This document shows, in pieces, positions 25,375 through 33,895 of a stretch of DNA of 64,000 nt. The translations under genes were made by a program, and so were the position numbers. The notes beneath the pieces are model-generated. The model did no database searches and was not told the origin of the DNA. It saw only the letters and a program-made list of their open reading frames with translations. Each line of letters opens with the position of its first letter. Within the stretch, counting starts at the first letter, position 1. This DNA is from G965279355 sp965279355 (GTDB lineage Bacteria; Pseudomonadota; Alphaproteobacteria; CACIAM-22H2): contig OZ257155.1 in NCBI GenBank assembly GCA_965279355.1, positions 3,720,001 to 3,784,000 of the forward strand. The letters run 5' to 3'.

Positions 25375-26337
25375 ATGAAGAGCCAGATTTTGTCCACCGC
25401 GATCGTCGCGTTGATCGCCAGTGTCAGCGCCGCAAGCGCCCAGTATCCGGAAAAGCCGATCAGGATCGTTGTGGGCGCCAGCGCCGGCGGCGGCACCGAT
25501 ATCCAGGCGCGCATCCTCGCCGAGCGTCTGTCGCAGACGATCGGTCAGCAGGTGCTGGTCGACAACCGGCCGGGTGCGGGCAGCAACATCGCCACCGCGA
25601 TTGTCGCCAAGGCGGCGCCGGACGGTTACACGCTGACCATGATCGCGCCGGCCGCGCCGATCAATCACAGCCTCTACGTCACTCCCGGCTACGATGCGAA
25701 AAAGGACTTCGTCGCGGTCGCCGGCTGGGCTAGCGCGCCGCTGCTATTCGTGGTGAACCCGACGCTGCCGGTCTCGTCCCTGAAGGAACTCGCCGCCCTG
25801 TCGAAAGCCAAGCCGGGCACGCTCGACTACGGCAACGGCGTCGGCTTCATCAACCAGATGGTAATGGAGCTCTACAAGATCGAGGCGGGCGCCGACATCC
25901 AGTTTATTCCCTATCAGGGCATGGCGCCGGCGCGCACCGACGTGATCGGCGGCCAGATCGAGACAACCGTCGATTCGATCGCTAGCAGCGGCTCGTTCGT
26001 GAAATCGGGCCAGCTCAAGGCGCTGGCCGTGACCACCGCCCAGCGTTTGCCGGATTTTCCGAACGTTCCCACGGTCGCGGAAGCGGGCTTTCCCGCGCTT
26101 GAGCGTCTGACCTGGTACGGACTTCTGGCGCCGGCCGGCACGCCGGCCGCGATTTCGGACAAGCTGGCGGCACAGGTTGCCGCCATCCAGCGCGAGCCGG
26201 CGACGGCTGCCAAGATCGTGGCATCGGGGGCGACGCCGATGATCATGAATACGGCCGAGTTCACCAAATACTACCTCGGCGAGACCGACACCTGGGCGAT
26301 GGTGATCCAGAAGGCCAAGATGGAAAAGGTGAAGTAA
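25375..26337 (+). CDS. Bug-family (TTT) solute receptor, partner of TctBA
   Basis: This 320-residue receptor has a signal peptide MKSQILSTAIVALIASVSAA and cleavage near SAQ. The ATG is preceded by AAGGGGAG; a longer frame upstream crosses the operator region and is not coding. Bug marks are YPEKPIRIVVGASAGGGTDI, GQQVLVDNRPGAGSNIATAI and FPNVPTVAEAGFPALE. TctB and TctA genes follow after 81 bases, giving a complete tripartite tricarboxylate transporter. It is the first gene of the plus arm and lies just downstream of tandem IclR sites. Confidence 0.93.
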   Translation: MKSQILSTAIVALIASVSAASAQYPEKPIRIVVGASAGGGTDIQARILAERLSQTIGQQVLVDNRPGAGSNIATAIVAKAAPDGYTLTMIAPAAPINHSLYVTPGYDAKKDFVAVAGWASAPLLFVVNPTLPVSSLKELAALSKAKPGTLDYGNGVGFINQMVMELYKIEAGADIQFIPYQGMAPARTDVIGGQIETTVDSIASSGSFVKSGQLKALAVTTAQRLPDFPNVPTVAEAGFPALERLTWYGLLAPAGTPAAISDKLAAQVAAIQREPATAAKIVASGATPMIMNTAEFTKYYLGETDTWAMVIQKAKMEKVK

Positions 26338-26418
26338 CCCGCTTCAGATTGTTCTTCGTATCCGCTTCGGCTGGGCGGCGCTTCTTGCGCCGCCCATTGC
26401 CTTTCTCCCCATAAGATA

Positions 26419-26874
26419 ATGCAGCGCATCCGCGGTCCCAAAAGCCTCATCGCCGGCCTGGTGTTCATCGGTCTGGCCGTCATATTCGGCACCAGCGCGT
26501 CGTCGCTGACGCTCGGCACGGCGGCACGCATGGGGGCCGGCTATTTCCCGATGATGATCGCGCTGGTGCTGGGTTTCCTCGGCGTCCTGACGGCGGCGAT
26601 TGGCCTTTTCGCGCGGGATGAGCGACCCGCCGGTACCAGTATCCGCGGTGTCCTCCTGGTCGGCGGCAGCGTGCTGGCCTTTGCGGTGTCGATCGAGACC
26701 CTCGGCCTCGTGATCGCGGTCTTCACCACGTCCTTCATGCTCTCGCTCGCGGAACGCGACTTCAGGTTTCTGCCCTCGTTCGCCACGGCCATCGTGCTCG
26801 CCGGGTTTTCGTGGGCAGTCTTCGCCTACGCGCTGTCCATGCCCTGGCCGGTCGTCGGCTATCTGCTGCGTTAG
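26419..26874 (+). CDS. tctB: TTT transporter small membrane subunit TctB
   Basis: This 151-residue membrane protein has four hydrophobic segments and the TctB profile (GLVFIGLAVIFGTSASSLTL, then RMGAGYFPMMIALVLGFLGV). GxGxFP in the first loop is the family hallmark, present here as GAGYFP. It forms the transmembrane complex with TctA, 15 bases downstream, and takes substrate from the Bug receptor encoded upstream. Confidence 0.92.
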   Translation: MQRIRGPKSLIAGLVFIGLAVIFGTSASSLTLGTAARMGAGYFPMMIALVLGFLGVLTAAIGLFARDERPAGTSIRGVLLVGGSVLAFAVSIETLGLVIAVFTTSFMLSLAERDFRFLPSFATAIVLAGFSWAVFAYALSMPWPVVGYLLR

Positions 26875-26889
26875 GGATTGCCGATCGCA

Positions 26890-28392
26890 ATGGATCTCAT
26901 CGACAATCTGGCAATCGGGTTCGAGGCGGCGCTGGCCTTTCAGAACCTTCTCTACTGCTTCATCGGCGTGCTGCTCGGCACCGCCATTGGCGTTCTGCCC
27001 GGCCTTGGGCCGCTGGCAACCATCGCGATGCTGCTGCCGATCACCTACGGCCTGCCGCCGCTGCCAGCGCTGATCATGCTGTCGGGCATCTATTACGGCG
27101 CCCAGTACGGCGGCTCCACGACGGCGATCCTGCTCCGCCTGCCCGGAGAATCCTCTTCCGTGGTAACGGCGCTCGACGGCCATGAAATGGCGAAGAACGG
27201 CCGGGCCGGTGCCGCCCTTGCGGTCTCCGCCATCGGTTCGTTCTTCGCGGGCACCGTGGCGACGTTTCTGATTGCGCTGCTCTCGCCGGTTCTGGCAGGG
27301 CTCGCGCTGAAATTCGGCCCGGCCGAATACTTCTCGCTGATGCTGTTGGGTCTGGTGATCGCGGTGCTGCTGGCGTCGGGATCGGCCATCAAGGCGCTGG
27401 CGATGGTGGCGCTCGGTGTCCTGCTCGGTGTGGCCGGTCAGGACGTCAATACCGGCGCGTTCCGTTTCACCTTCGGCATCCCGGAATTGAGTTCGGGCGT
27501 CAGCTTTCTCGCTCTGTCGATGGGAATCTTCGGTCTGGGCGAGATCCTGAAGAATCTCGAAATTGATGCGCCGCGCGTGCTGGTGGCTAGGAAAGTGACT
27601 GGCCTCATGCTGACGCGCGCGGAATGGAAGGCGGTGATTGCGCCGATCCTGCGCGGCACCGGCCTCGGCTCGGCGCTAGGCATCCTTCCCGGCGGCGGTG
27701 CGGTTCTGGCCTCTTTCGTCTCCTACTCTGTAGAGAAGAAGGTGTCGCGCACGCCCGAGCGCTTCGGCCATGGCGCCATCGAAGGCGTGGCCGGTCCCGA
27801 AAGCGCCAACAATGCCGGTGCGCAGACATCATTCATTCCCATGCTGACACTCGGCATCCCGTCGAATCCGGTGATGGCGTTGATGATCGGTGCATTGGTC
27901 CTGCAAGGCATTCAGCCAGGTCCCAACGTACTCACCGCGCGCCCGGAATTGTTCTGGGGCGTGATCGCGTCGATGTGGATCGGCAATCTGATGTTGCTGG
28001 TGCTCAACCTGCCGCTGATTGGCATCTGGGTGCGGATCCTTGCCATTCCGTACCGCTTCATCTTTCCGGCAATCGGCGTGTTCTGCTGCCTTGGCGTCTA
28101 TAGCGGCGCCAATAACGAGTTCGAGGTGGCGACGATGTGCGTCTTCGGCTTAGTCGGGTATCTGCTGCTCAAGCTTGATTGTGAGCCGGCGCCGTTGCTG
28201 CTCGGTTTCGTTATCGGCCCCTTGATGGAAGAAAATTTCCGCCGCGCCATGCTGATCGCGCGCGGCGACTGGTCGACCTTCGTTACCCGCCCGGTCTCGC
28301 TCGGGTTGCTGCTGCTCTGCGCCCTGGCGCTGGCGGCGATCCTGAGCCCGATGCTGCGCAAGCGTCGCGAAGAAGCCTTCCGCGAAGCCTAA
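26890..28392 (+). CDS. tctA: TTT transporter large membrane subunit TctA
   Basis: This 500-residue protein has about eleven hydrophobic segments. The ATG at 26890 is chosen over a TTG at 26878, which would touch the ribosome site. The two conserved TctA signatures are present: GVLPGLGPLATIAMLLP near residues 36-52, with YGGSTTAILLRLPGE after it, and the second-half copy GILPGGGAVLASFVSY, with TLGIPSNPVMALMIGA. It is the transport channel and the only TctA in the window, although four Bug receptors are present. Confidence 0.95.
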   Translation: MDLIDNLAIGFEAALAFQNLLYCFIGVLLGTAIGVLPGLGPLATIAMLLPITYGLPPLPALIMLSGIYYGAQYGGSTTAILLRLPGESSSVVTALDGHEMAKNGRAGAALAVSAIGSFFAGTVATFLIALLSPVLAGLALKFGPAEYFSLMLLGLVIAVLLASGSAIKALAMVALGVLLGVAGQDVNTGAFRFTFGIPELSSGVSFLALSMGIFGLGEILKNLEIDAPRVLVARKVTGLMLTRAEWKAVIAPILRGTGLGSALGILPGGGAVLASFVSYSVEKKVSRTPERFGHGAIEGVAGPESANNAGAQTSFIPMLTLGIPSNPVMALMIGALVLQGIQPGPNVLTARPELFWGVIASMWIGNLMLLVLNLPLIGIWVRILAIPYRFIFPAIGVFCCLGVYSGANNEFEVATMCVFGLVGYLLLKLDCEPAPLLLGFVIGPLMEENFRRAMLIARGDWSTFVTRPVSLGLLLLCALALAAILSPMLRKRREEAFREA

Positions 28393-28406
28393 TCAGGGAT
28401 TTCACC

Positions 28407-29906
28407 ATGACCGTCATGAGCACGCCCGCGCGCCCGTCGCATCCTTTCCTTGATGGCAAGGCCAAGAACCTGCTGATCGGCGGGAAGTGGGTGCCGGCTG
28501 TGTCGGGCAAGACCTTCCAGTGCATCAGCCCGATCGACGGTTCCGTCCTTGCTGATATCGCGGAAGGCGGCGAACAGGACATCAACCGCGCCGTCGCGGC
28601 GGCGCGAAAAGCCTTCGAAGGCCCGTGGAGCAAGGTGAAGCCGTATGAGCGGCAGGAGATGCTACTCAAGCTGGCGGATCTGGTGGAGCGCGATTTCGAC
28701 AATCTGGCAATGCTCGACACACTCGACATGGGGGCACCCATCGGGTTCACCAAGGGCCGCAAGCGGCGCAATCTCGGTCTGATCCGCTACTACGCCGGTG
28801 CGGCCACGATGCTGCACGGCGAGACGGTCGAGAACTCAATCGCGCCCGGCGAGTACTTCACCTACACGCTCAAGGAGCCGATCGGCGTTGTCGGCGCGAT
28901 CATTCCGTGGAATGGGCCGCTAACGGCGGCGATCTGGAAGATCGGTCCCGCGCTAGCCACCGGCTGCACCATCGTGCTCAAGCCGGCCGAAGAATCGCCG
29001 CTCTCCGCATTGCGGCTGGGCGAGCTCATTCAGGAGGCCGGGATTCCTGACGGCGTGGTCAATATCGTGCCGGGGCCTGGTGAGACGGCGGGCGCCGCCC
29101 TCGTTGCGCATATGGATGTCGACAAGATCGCCTTCACCGGTTCGAACCAGACAGGCCAGAAGATCGTGCAGGCTTCGGCGGGCAACCTGAAGCGGCTGAC
29201 CTTGGAGCTGGGTGGCAAGTCGCCGGATATCGTGTTCGCCGACGCCGATCTCGACCTGGCCGTGCCGGGTGCCGGCATGGGCGTGTTCATCAACTCAGGG
29301 CAGGTGTGCAGCGCCGGCACGCGGCTGTTTGTCGAGCGCAAGGTCTATGACGAGTTCGTGGAGCGTGTGGCGAAGTTCGGGAACGGCCTGAAGATCGGTC
29401 ATCCGCTGGATGCCGCGACCCAACTTGGGCCGCTGGTGTCGCGCCAGCAGCTCGAGCGTGTCACCGGCTATCTCGACATCGGCAAGTCGGAAGGGGCGCG
29501 CGCCGTTTCCGGGGGCGCCCGCATGACCGAAGGTGATTTCGCCAAGGGCTACTACGTGCCGCCGACGGTGTTTGCCGACGTGAAGGACAATATGCGGATT
29601 GCGCGCGAGGAAATCTTCGGGCCGGTGCTCTCCGCCTTCGTGTTTGACGATGCCGAGGAACTTGTGAAGCGCGCGAATGCCACGATGTTCGGTCTGGGCA
29701 GCGGCGTGTGGACGAGCAATGTGAGCACGGCACATCGCATGGCGCGCGCCATCAAGGCCGGCAATGTCTGGATCAACAACTACGGTGCGATGGACGTCTC
29801 GATGCCGTTCGGCGGCTACAAGATGAGCGGCTATGGCCGTGAATCGGGCCGGGAATCGCTCGATGCCTATATGCAGACCAAGTCGGTCTATATCCGCACG
29901 GCCTGA
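28407..29906 (+). CDS. Aldehyde dehydrogenase (NAD(P)-dependent)
   Basis: This 499-residue ALDH has the complete active site: Glu267 in LELGGKSPDIVF, nucleophile Cys301 in GQVCSAGTRLF, and Asn in GAIIPWNGPLTAA. The C-terminus EIFGPVLSAFVFDDAEE and SGYGRESGRESLDAYMQTK is typical of the broad-substrate class (betaine, phenylacetaldehyde or sugar aldehyde type). It follows TctA by 14 bases and precedes an enolase-superfamily gene by 3. In the proposed pathway it would oxidise the aldehyde released by the thiolase-like/DUF35 pair. Confidence 0.94.
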   Translation: MTVMSTPARPSHPFLDGKAKNLLIGGKWVPAVSGKTFQCISPIDGSVLADIAEGGEQDINRAVAAARKAFEGPWSKVKPYERQEMLLKLADLVERDFDNLAMLDTLDMGAPIGFTKGRKRRNLGLIRYYAGAATMLHGETVENSIAPGEYFTYTLKEPIGVVGAIIPWNGPLTAAIWKIGPALATGCTIVLKPAEESPLSALRLGELIQEAGIPDGVVNIVPGPGETAGAALVAHMDVDKIAFTGSNQTGQKIVQASAGNLKRLTLELGGKSPDIVFADADLDLAVPGAGMGVFINSGQVCSAGTRLFVERKVYDEFVERVAKFGNGLKIGHPLDAATQLGPLVSRQQLERVTGYLDIGKSEGARAVSGGARMTEGDFAKGYYVPPTVFADVKDNMRIAREEIFGPVLSAFVFDDAEELVKRANATMFGLGSGVWTSNVSTAHRMARAIKAGNVWINNYGAMDVSMPFGGYKMSGYGRESGRESLDAYMQTKSVYIRTA

Positions 29907-29909
29907 CGC

Positions 29910-31016
29910 ATGGTTCAGTCCCGCCAGCAGCGTGTGACGGATATCGCAAAGGTGGAGACCTTCCACCTGGCGATTCCGTCCGTCTATGGCGGGCCACCAC
30001 CGCGCGGCACGGCGCAATGGCCGAAAGTCCAAATGCTCTTTGTTCGTGTCGAGACTGAGGGGGGCCTCGTTGGCTGGGGCGAGGCTTTCGGGCATATGGC
30101 CTGTGCGACGACAAAGGTCGCGCTCGACACGTTGGTGAAGCCCTTTTGTTTAAAGGCGGATGCATCCGACATTGCCGGCCTTGGCGCGCATTTGCGCCGG
30201 TCTCTGCATGCGTATGGCCTCGGCAGTGCCGTTGCTTATGCACTGTCTGGCATTGATATCGCCTTGTGGGACATTCGCGGCAAGCTGGAAGGCAAGCCGC
30301 TCTACCGGTTGCTGAACGACAAGGCCGATACCGCCACCGTTCCTGCGTATGCGAGCCTGCTTCGCTACGGCGACGACGATCTTGCCGGTGTGGCGGCGGC
30401 CGATGCGGTCGCGCGCGGCCACAAGGCCGTCAAACTCCATGAAGCATCGGTCGAAGCCGTTGCCGAAGCCCGCAAACAAATCGGTCCGGATATCGCGCTG
30501 ACCCTGGATGTGAACTGCCGCTGGACCGTCGAGGAAGGTATCGACGCGGCGAAGAAACTGAAACCGCACAATCTCAAGTGGCTCGAAGAGCCGTGCTGGC
30601 CGCCGACGTCTGAAGTCCTGGCACAGGTTGGCGCGCAATCCGGTGTCGCCATGGCTGCCGGCGAGAACGCCTTGTCGCTGATGGATCTCGAGCGGATCGC
30701 GACTGTCGGCAAGGCCCGTTACATCCAGCCTAGCGCCTCCAAGATCGGCGGCGTGAGTGGACTGCTCGAAGCACGCGCGATTGCGGAGAAGCACGGCGTC
30801 GAGGTGGCGCCGCACTCCGCCTATTTCGGTCCCGGTTTTATTGCTGCCGCGCAGTTCTGCGCGGCGTTCGGTTTGTCCTGCGAATGGTACGACTGCCGTC
30901 TTGAGACAATTCCGACCGGCGTCGCGCCGCGCGACGGCGCCGTGATGTTGTCGCAGAAACCGGGCCTCGGCATCGAGATCGATTCCGAAGTCCTGGCGCG
31001 TTATCGGGTGAGTTGA
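29910..31016 (+). CDS. Mandelate racemase/muconate lactonizing-family enzyme 2
   Basis: This 368-residue enolase-superfamily protein has the metal acids in LTLDVNCRW, KWLEEPCWP and AAGENALS, the barrel Lys in AVKLHEAS (K-x-H in place of the common K-x-K) and the His in EVAPHSAYFGPGF. It therefore has bases on both faces and could racemise or dehydrate a 2-hydroxy acid. It starts 3 bases after the ALDH stop. Two further members of this superfamily lie within 12 kb. Confidence 0.9.
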   Translation: MVQSRQQRVTDIAKVETFHLAIPSVYGGPPPRGTAQWPKVQMLFVRVETEGGLVGWGEAFGHMACATTKVALDTLVKPFCLKADASDIAGLGAHLRRSLHAYGLGSAVAYALSGIDIALWDIRGKLEGKPLYRLLNDKADTATVPAYASLLRYGDDDLAGVAAADAVARGHKAVKLHEASVEAVAEARKQIGPDIALTLDVNCRWTVEEGIDAAKKLKPHNLKWLEEPCWPPTSEVLAQVGAQSGVAMAAGENALSLMDLERIATVGKARYIQPSASKIGGVSGLLEARAIAEKHGVEVAPHSAYFGPGFIAAAQFCAAFGLSCEWYDCRLETIPTGVAPRDGAVMLSQKPGLGIEIDSEVLARYRVS

Positions 31017-31030
31017 GAGGGACAGTAAGA

Positions 31031-32251
31031 ATGCGTACCGAGATTGGCTCCAAGATCGCGATTGTGGGAATCGGGCGATCCCTCGCGTTCAAGTCCGACG
31101 GCACACCGCGGACGCCGCTGCAGCTTGGCGCCACCGCGGCGGTCGAGGCGATGCGCAAGGCGGGGATCAAGCGCGGCCAGGTCGGCGCGCTCTTCACCGG
31201 CCGCACGCCGCAGTCCTACATGGTCCTGCAGTACAATCAGTCACTGCTGAACGAACTCAAGATCGGACCGACTTTCAACAGCGAGATGACGGCGCATGGC
31301 GCCGGCGCACTCGGTGGCATTGAAGTCGCAGCACTGGCTCTGAACGCCGGTGTCATCGATTACGCGCTGGTCGTCACCAACGAGGCGAGCGGCATCTGGA
31401 TGAATCAGGCGTCATCCAACACCTCCTGGGAAGGCGACCTGCAGTTCGAAGCGCCCTATGGCAGCACGACGCCGGCGCTCTATGCGCAGTTCGCCTGCCG
31501 CTACATGCATGAATACGGCGTGACGTCGGCACAGTTTGCGCGGTCGGCGGTCGAGAACCGGAAATGGGCGCTCCAGCATCCGCATGCGGCGATGCGCCAT
31601 AAAGGCCCGATCACGGTCGACGACGTGCTGAATTCGCGCATGATCGCCTCGCCGCTGCATCTGCTCGATTGCGCGGTCTGGTATCCCGGCGGCATTGCCA
31701 CGGCGATCGTGCTGACGCGCAGCGATATCGCCAAGGCGCGTCATTCCGAGGTCACCTATATCTCCGGCTTTGGCCAGTGCAGCACGCATGAATGGACCGG
31801 CGAGCGCATGGGCGGCTGGGGCTATGAGCCGCTGGAAGACGGGCCGGATCTGATCCGGACCGGCGCCGGCGTTTCGGCCAAACAGGCCTACGCGATGTCC
31901 GGCCTCAAGCCGAAGGACATCGATATCGTTCAGACCTCGGCGCCGTTCAGCTTTGCCAATCTGATGATGCTCGAGGAAATGGGCTTCTGTAAGCGGGGCG
32001 AGGGTGGAGCGTTCGTTGAATCAGGCGGCATCGATTATGACGGCGGTCTGCCGTTCAACACCAATGGCGGTTACCTGTCCTTCGGCCAGGTCGCGCAGGG
32101 CCTCTACAACCTGACGGACACGATCGACCAGCTCTGGGGCCGTGCCGAAGGAAAACAGGTCAAGGATCCGAAAGTCGGGATGGTGCATGGCCATGGCGGC
32201 GTGCTGGCCTGCCATGCCGTCGTCATCGTTTCGCGGGAGCAGGTGCAATGA
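31031..32251 (+). CDS. Thiolase-fold protein lacking catalytic Cys and His (SCP-x/Ltp2-like)
   Basis: This 406-residue protein of the thiolase superfamily starts at the ATG after GAGAGGG; a TTG 18 bases earlier overlaps the previous gene. The N-terminal nucleophile region, normally E-x-x-C-x-S-G, reads SEMTAHGAGALGG (residues 84-96) and has no Cys. The C-terminal GHP motif reads NGGYLSFGQVAQG (345-357), with Gln353 where His is expected. Claisen thiolase chemistry is thus unlikely. Related lipid-transfer-protein homologues such as Ltp2 pair with a DUF35 protein and act as acyl-CoA retro-aldolases, and a DUF35 gene overlaps this one by four bases. Retro-aldol cleavage of a 3-hydroxyacyl-CoA is my best reading. 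Confidence 0.88.
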   Translation: MRTEIGSKIAIVGIGRSLAFKSDGTPRTPLQLGATAAVEAMRKAGIKRGQVGALFTGRTPQSYMVLQYNQSLLNELKIGPTFNSEMTAHGAGALGGIEVAALALNAGVIDYALVVTNEASGIWMNQASSNTSWEGDLQFEAPYGSTTPALYAQFACRYMHEYGVTSAQFARSAVENRKWALQHPHAAMRHKGPITVDDVLNSRMIASPLHLLDCAVWYPGGIATAIVLTRSDIAKARHSEVTYISGFGQCSTHEWTGERMGGWGYEPLEDGPDLIRTGAGVSAKQAYAMSGLKPKDIDIVQTSAPFSFANLMMLEEMGFCKRGEGGAFVESGGIDYDGGLPFNTNGGYLSFGQVAQGLYNLTDTIDQLWGRAEGKQVKDPKVGMVHGHGGVLACHAVVIVSREQVQ

Positions 32252-32715
32252 GTATGGGAATGCCCGATACCCAGATCGACTGGTCCAAGGGACTGCCGCT
32301 CGCGGCGGGTCCTTATTTCATGGGCCTGTATCAGCCGTCGCCGGAGACCGTCGGCTTTTGGGAAGGCGTGGCTGCTGACGAATTGCGGCTCAAACACTGC
32401 AAGGATTGCGGCAAGCTCTGGCACCCCAAGCGCATCGTCTGCACCGATTGCGGCTCCAGCAATCTCGACTGGAAGACCGCAAAGGGGACGGGCGAGATCT
32501 ACAGCTTCAGCGAAGTGCATCACGCGCCGACCTCTGCTTTCGTCAATTCAGTGCCGTACGCGCTGGGCATCATTCGCCTGGATGAAGGCGTTCATTTGTT
32601 CACGCGGTTTTTTGCCGAGAAGGGCACATTGAAGATCGGCGCGCGGGCGCGTCTCGACTTCAGGGTGCTTGAACTTGGTCAGAAGATGCCGGTCTTCCTG
32701 GTAGGTGCTGTATGA
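32248..32715 (+). CDS. DUF35 zinc-ribbon/OB-fold partner protein
   Basis: This 155-residue protein has the rubredoxin-like zinc ribbon with Cys51, Cys54, Cys65 and Cys68 (LKHCKDCGKLWHPKRIVC, then TDCGS), followed by an OB-fold with GTGEIYSFSEVHHAP and YALGIIRLDEGVHLF. DUF35 proteins bind thiolase-fold enzymes and are needed by archaeal acetoacetyl-CoA thiolase/HMG-CoA synthase and by the Ltp2 aldolase. It overlaps the thiolase-like gene and the following CoA-transferase gene by four bases each, so the three should be made together. Confidence 0.93.
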   Translation: MSMGMPDTQIDWSKGLPLAAGPYFMGLYQPSPETVGFWEGVAADELRLKHCKDCGKLWHPKRIVCTDCGSSNLDWKTAKGTGEIYSFSEVHHAPTSAFVNSVPYALGIIRLDEGVHLFTRFFAEKGTLKIGARARLDFRVLELGQKMPVFLVGAV

Positions 32716-33881
32716 GAAAAGGTCCTCTTGCCGGTATTCGCGTTCTCGACGCGACCCGTGCGCTTGCCGGACCGCTTTGCACCATGGTGCTGGGCGATCT
32801 CGGGGCTGACGTCATCAAGCTGGAGATGCCTGGTGTCGGCGACGAGACGCGCCTGTGGGGGCCGCCACTGGCAAAGAATGCCGGCCCGACCTTCATCGGC
32901 TTCAACCGCAACAAACGCTCCGTCGCCATCGACCTGCATCACGAAGAAGGTCGCAAGGCGTGCCTGGCGCTTGCTGCGGCGAGCGATGTGTTCGTGGAAA
33001 ACTTCCGCCCCGGAACGATGGAGCGGTTCAAGCTCGGCTACGAACAGATGCGGGCCGTTCGGCCCGACATGATCTATTGCTCGATCAGCGGTTACGGACA
33101 GACCGGGCCGATGGCGAAGCGCCCGGCCCTCGACCTGATGATCCAGGCGGTGAGCGGCCTGATGAGTCTCACCGGCGATCCCAACGGCCGGCCTGTGAAG
33201 GCAGCGGCGCCGGTTGCCGACGTGATGGGAGGGTTCTCGGCCATTGTCGCGGTCATGGGCGCGCTTATGGAACGCCAGCAGACGGGCGAAGGGCGCTATC
33301 TCGACATCTCGATGCTGGAAGGCGTCGTTGCGTTGATGGGGCAGGTGATCGCGTCCTACGGCATGAGCGGCAAGACGCCGGCGCGCATGGGCAATGGTCA
33401 TCCGCTGGCGGCACCCTATGAAAGTTTCCGTTGCGCGGATCGCGAACTCGTCATCGCGGTGACCAACGAAAAGTCGTGGCAGCAGTTTGTCTCGATCGAA
33501 GAGTTCGCGCCGCTTGGGGCCAATCCCAACTACAAAACACAACCGCTGCGCAGCCAGAACCGGAAGCAAATGCTGGCTGAGGTCGAACGCACCTTCCTGA
33601 CCAAGCCGGCCAGTCATTGGCTGGGGGAGCTGGAGCGCGTCGGCATTCCGGCCGAGCCGATCAATACGCTGGACGATATCCTGGCGCACCCGCAACTCAC
33701 CGACCGCGGCGCCATTATGTCCGTCGAATATCCGCCCGCCTCCGGCAATCACATCAAGATCGCCGGCATGCCGTGGCGGGCCGTGGCATCGGAGGCTCCC
33801 TATCGGAGTCCGCCCGATCTCGGCCAGCATACCCGCGAAGTGCTGGACGAAATCCTCGGCAATGCCGATGCTAAGGTTTAA
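32712..33881 (+). CDS. CaiB/BaiF family III CoA-transferase
   Basis: This 389-residue CoA-transferase has RALAGPLCTMVLGDLGADVI, FNRNKRSVAIDLHHEEG, ENFRPGTMERFKLGY and catalytic Asp170 in PVADVMGGFSA. It would load CoA onto the acid brought in by the Tct system, with release of another acid. It overlaps the DUF35 gene by four bases and precedes a ThDP enzyme by 14. A CaiB plus ThDP-enzyme pair recalls oxalate catabolism (Frc/Oxc), but the neighbours do not fit that pathway. Confidence 0.93.
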   Translation: MRKGPLAGIRVLDATRALAGPLCTMVLGDLGADVIKLEMPGVGDETRLWGPPLAKNAGPTFIGFNRNKRSVAIDLHHEEGRKACLALAAASDVFVENFRPGTMERFKLGYEQMRAVRPDMIYCSISGYGQTGPMAKRPALDLMIQAVSGLMSLTGDPNGRPVKAAAPVADVMGGFSAIVAVMGALMERQQTGEGRYLDISMLEGVVALMGQVIASYGMSGKTPARMGNGHPLAAPYESFRCADRELVIAVTNEKSWQQFVSIEEFAPLGANPNYKTQPLRSQNRKQMLAEVERTFLTKPASHWLGELERVGIPAEPINTLDDILAHPQLTDRGAIMSVEYPPASGNHIKIAGMPWRAVASEAPYRSPPDLGQHTREVLDEILGNADAKV

Positions 33882-33895
33882 AGGGGCAATGAACA

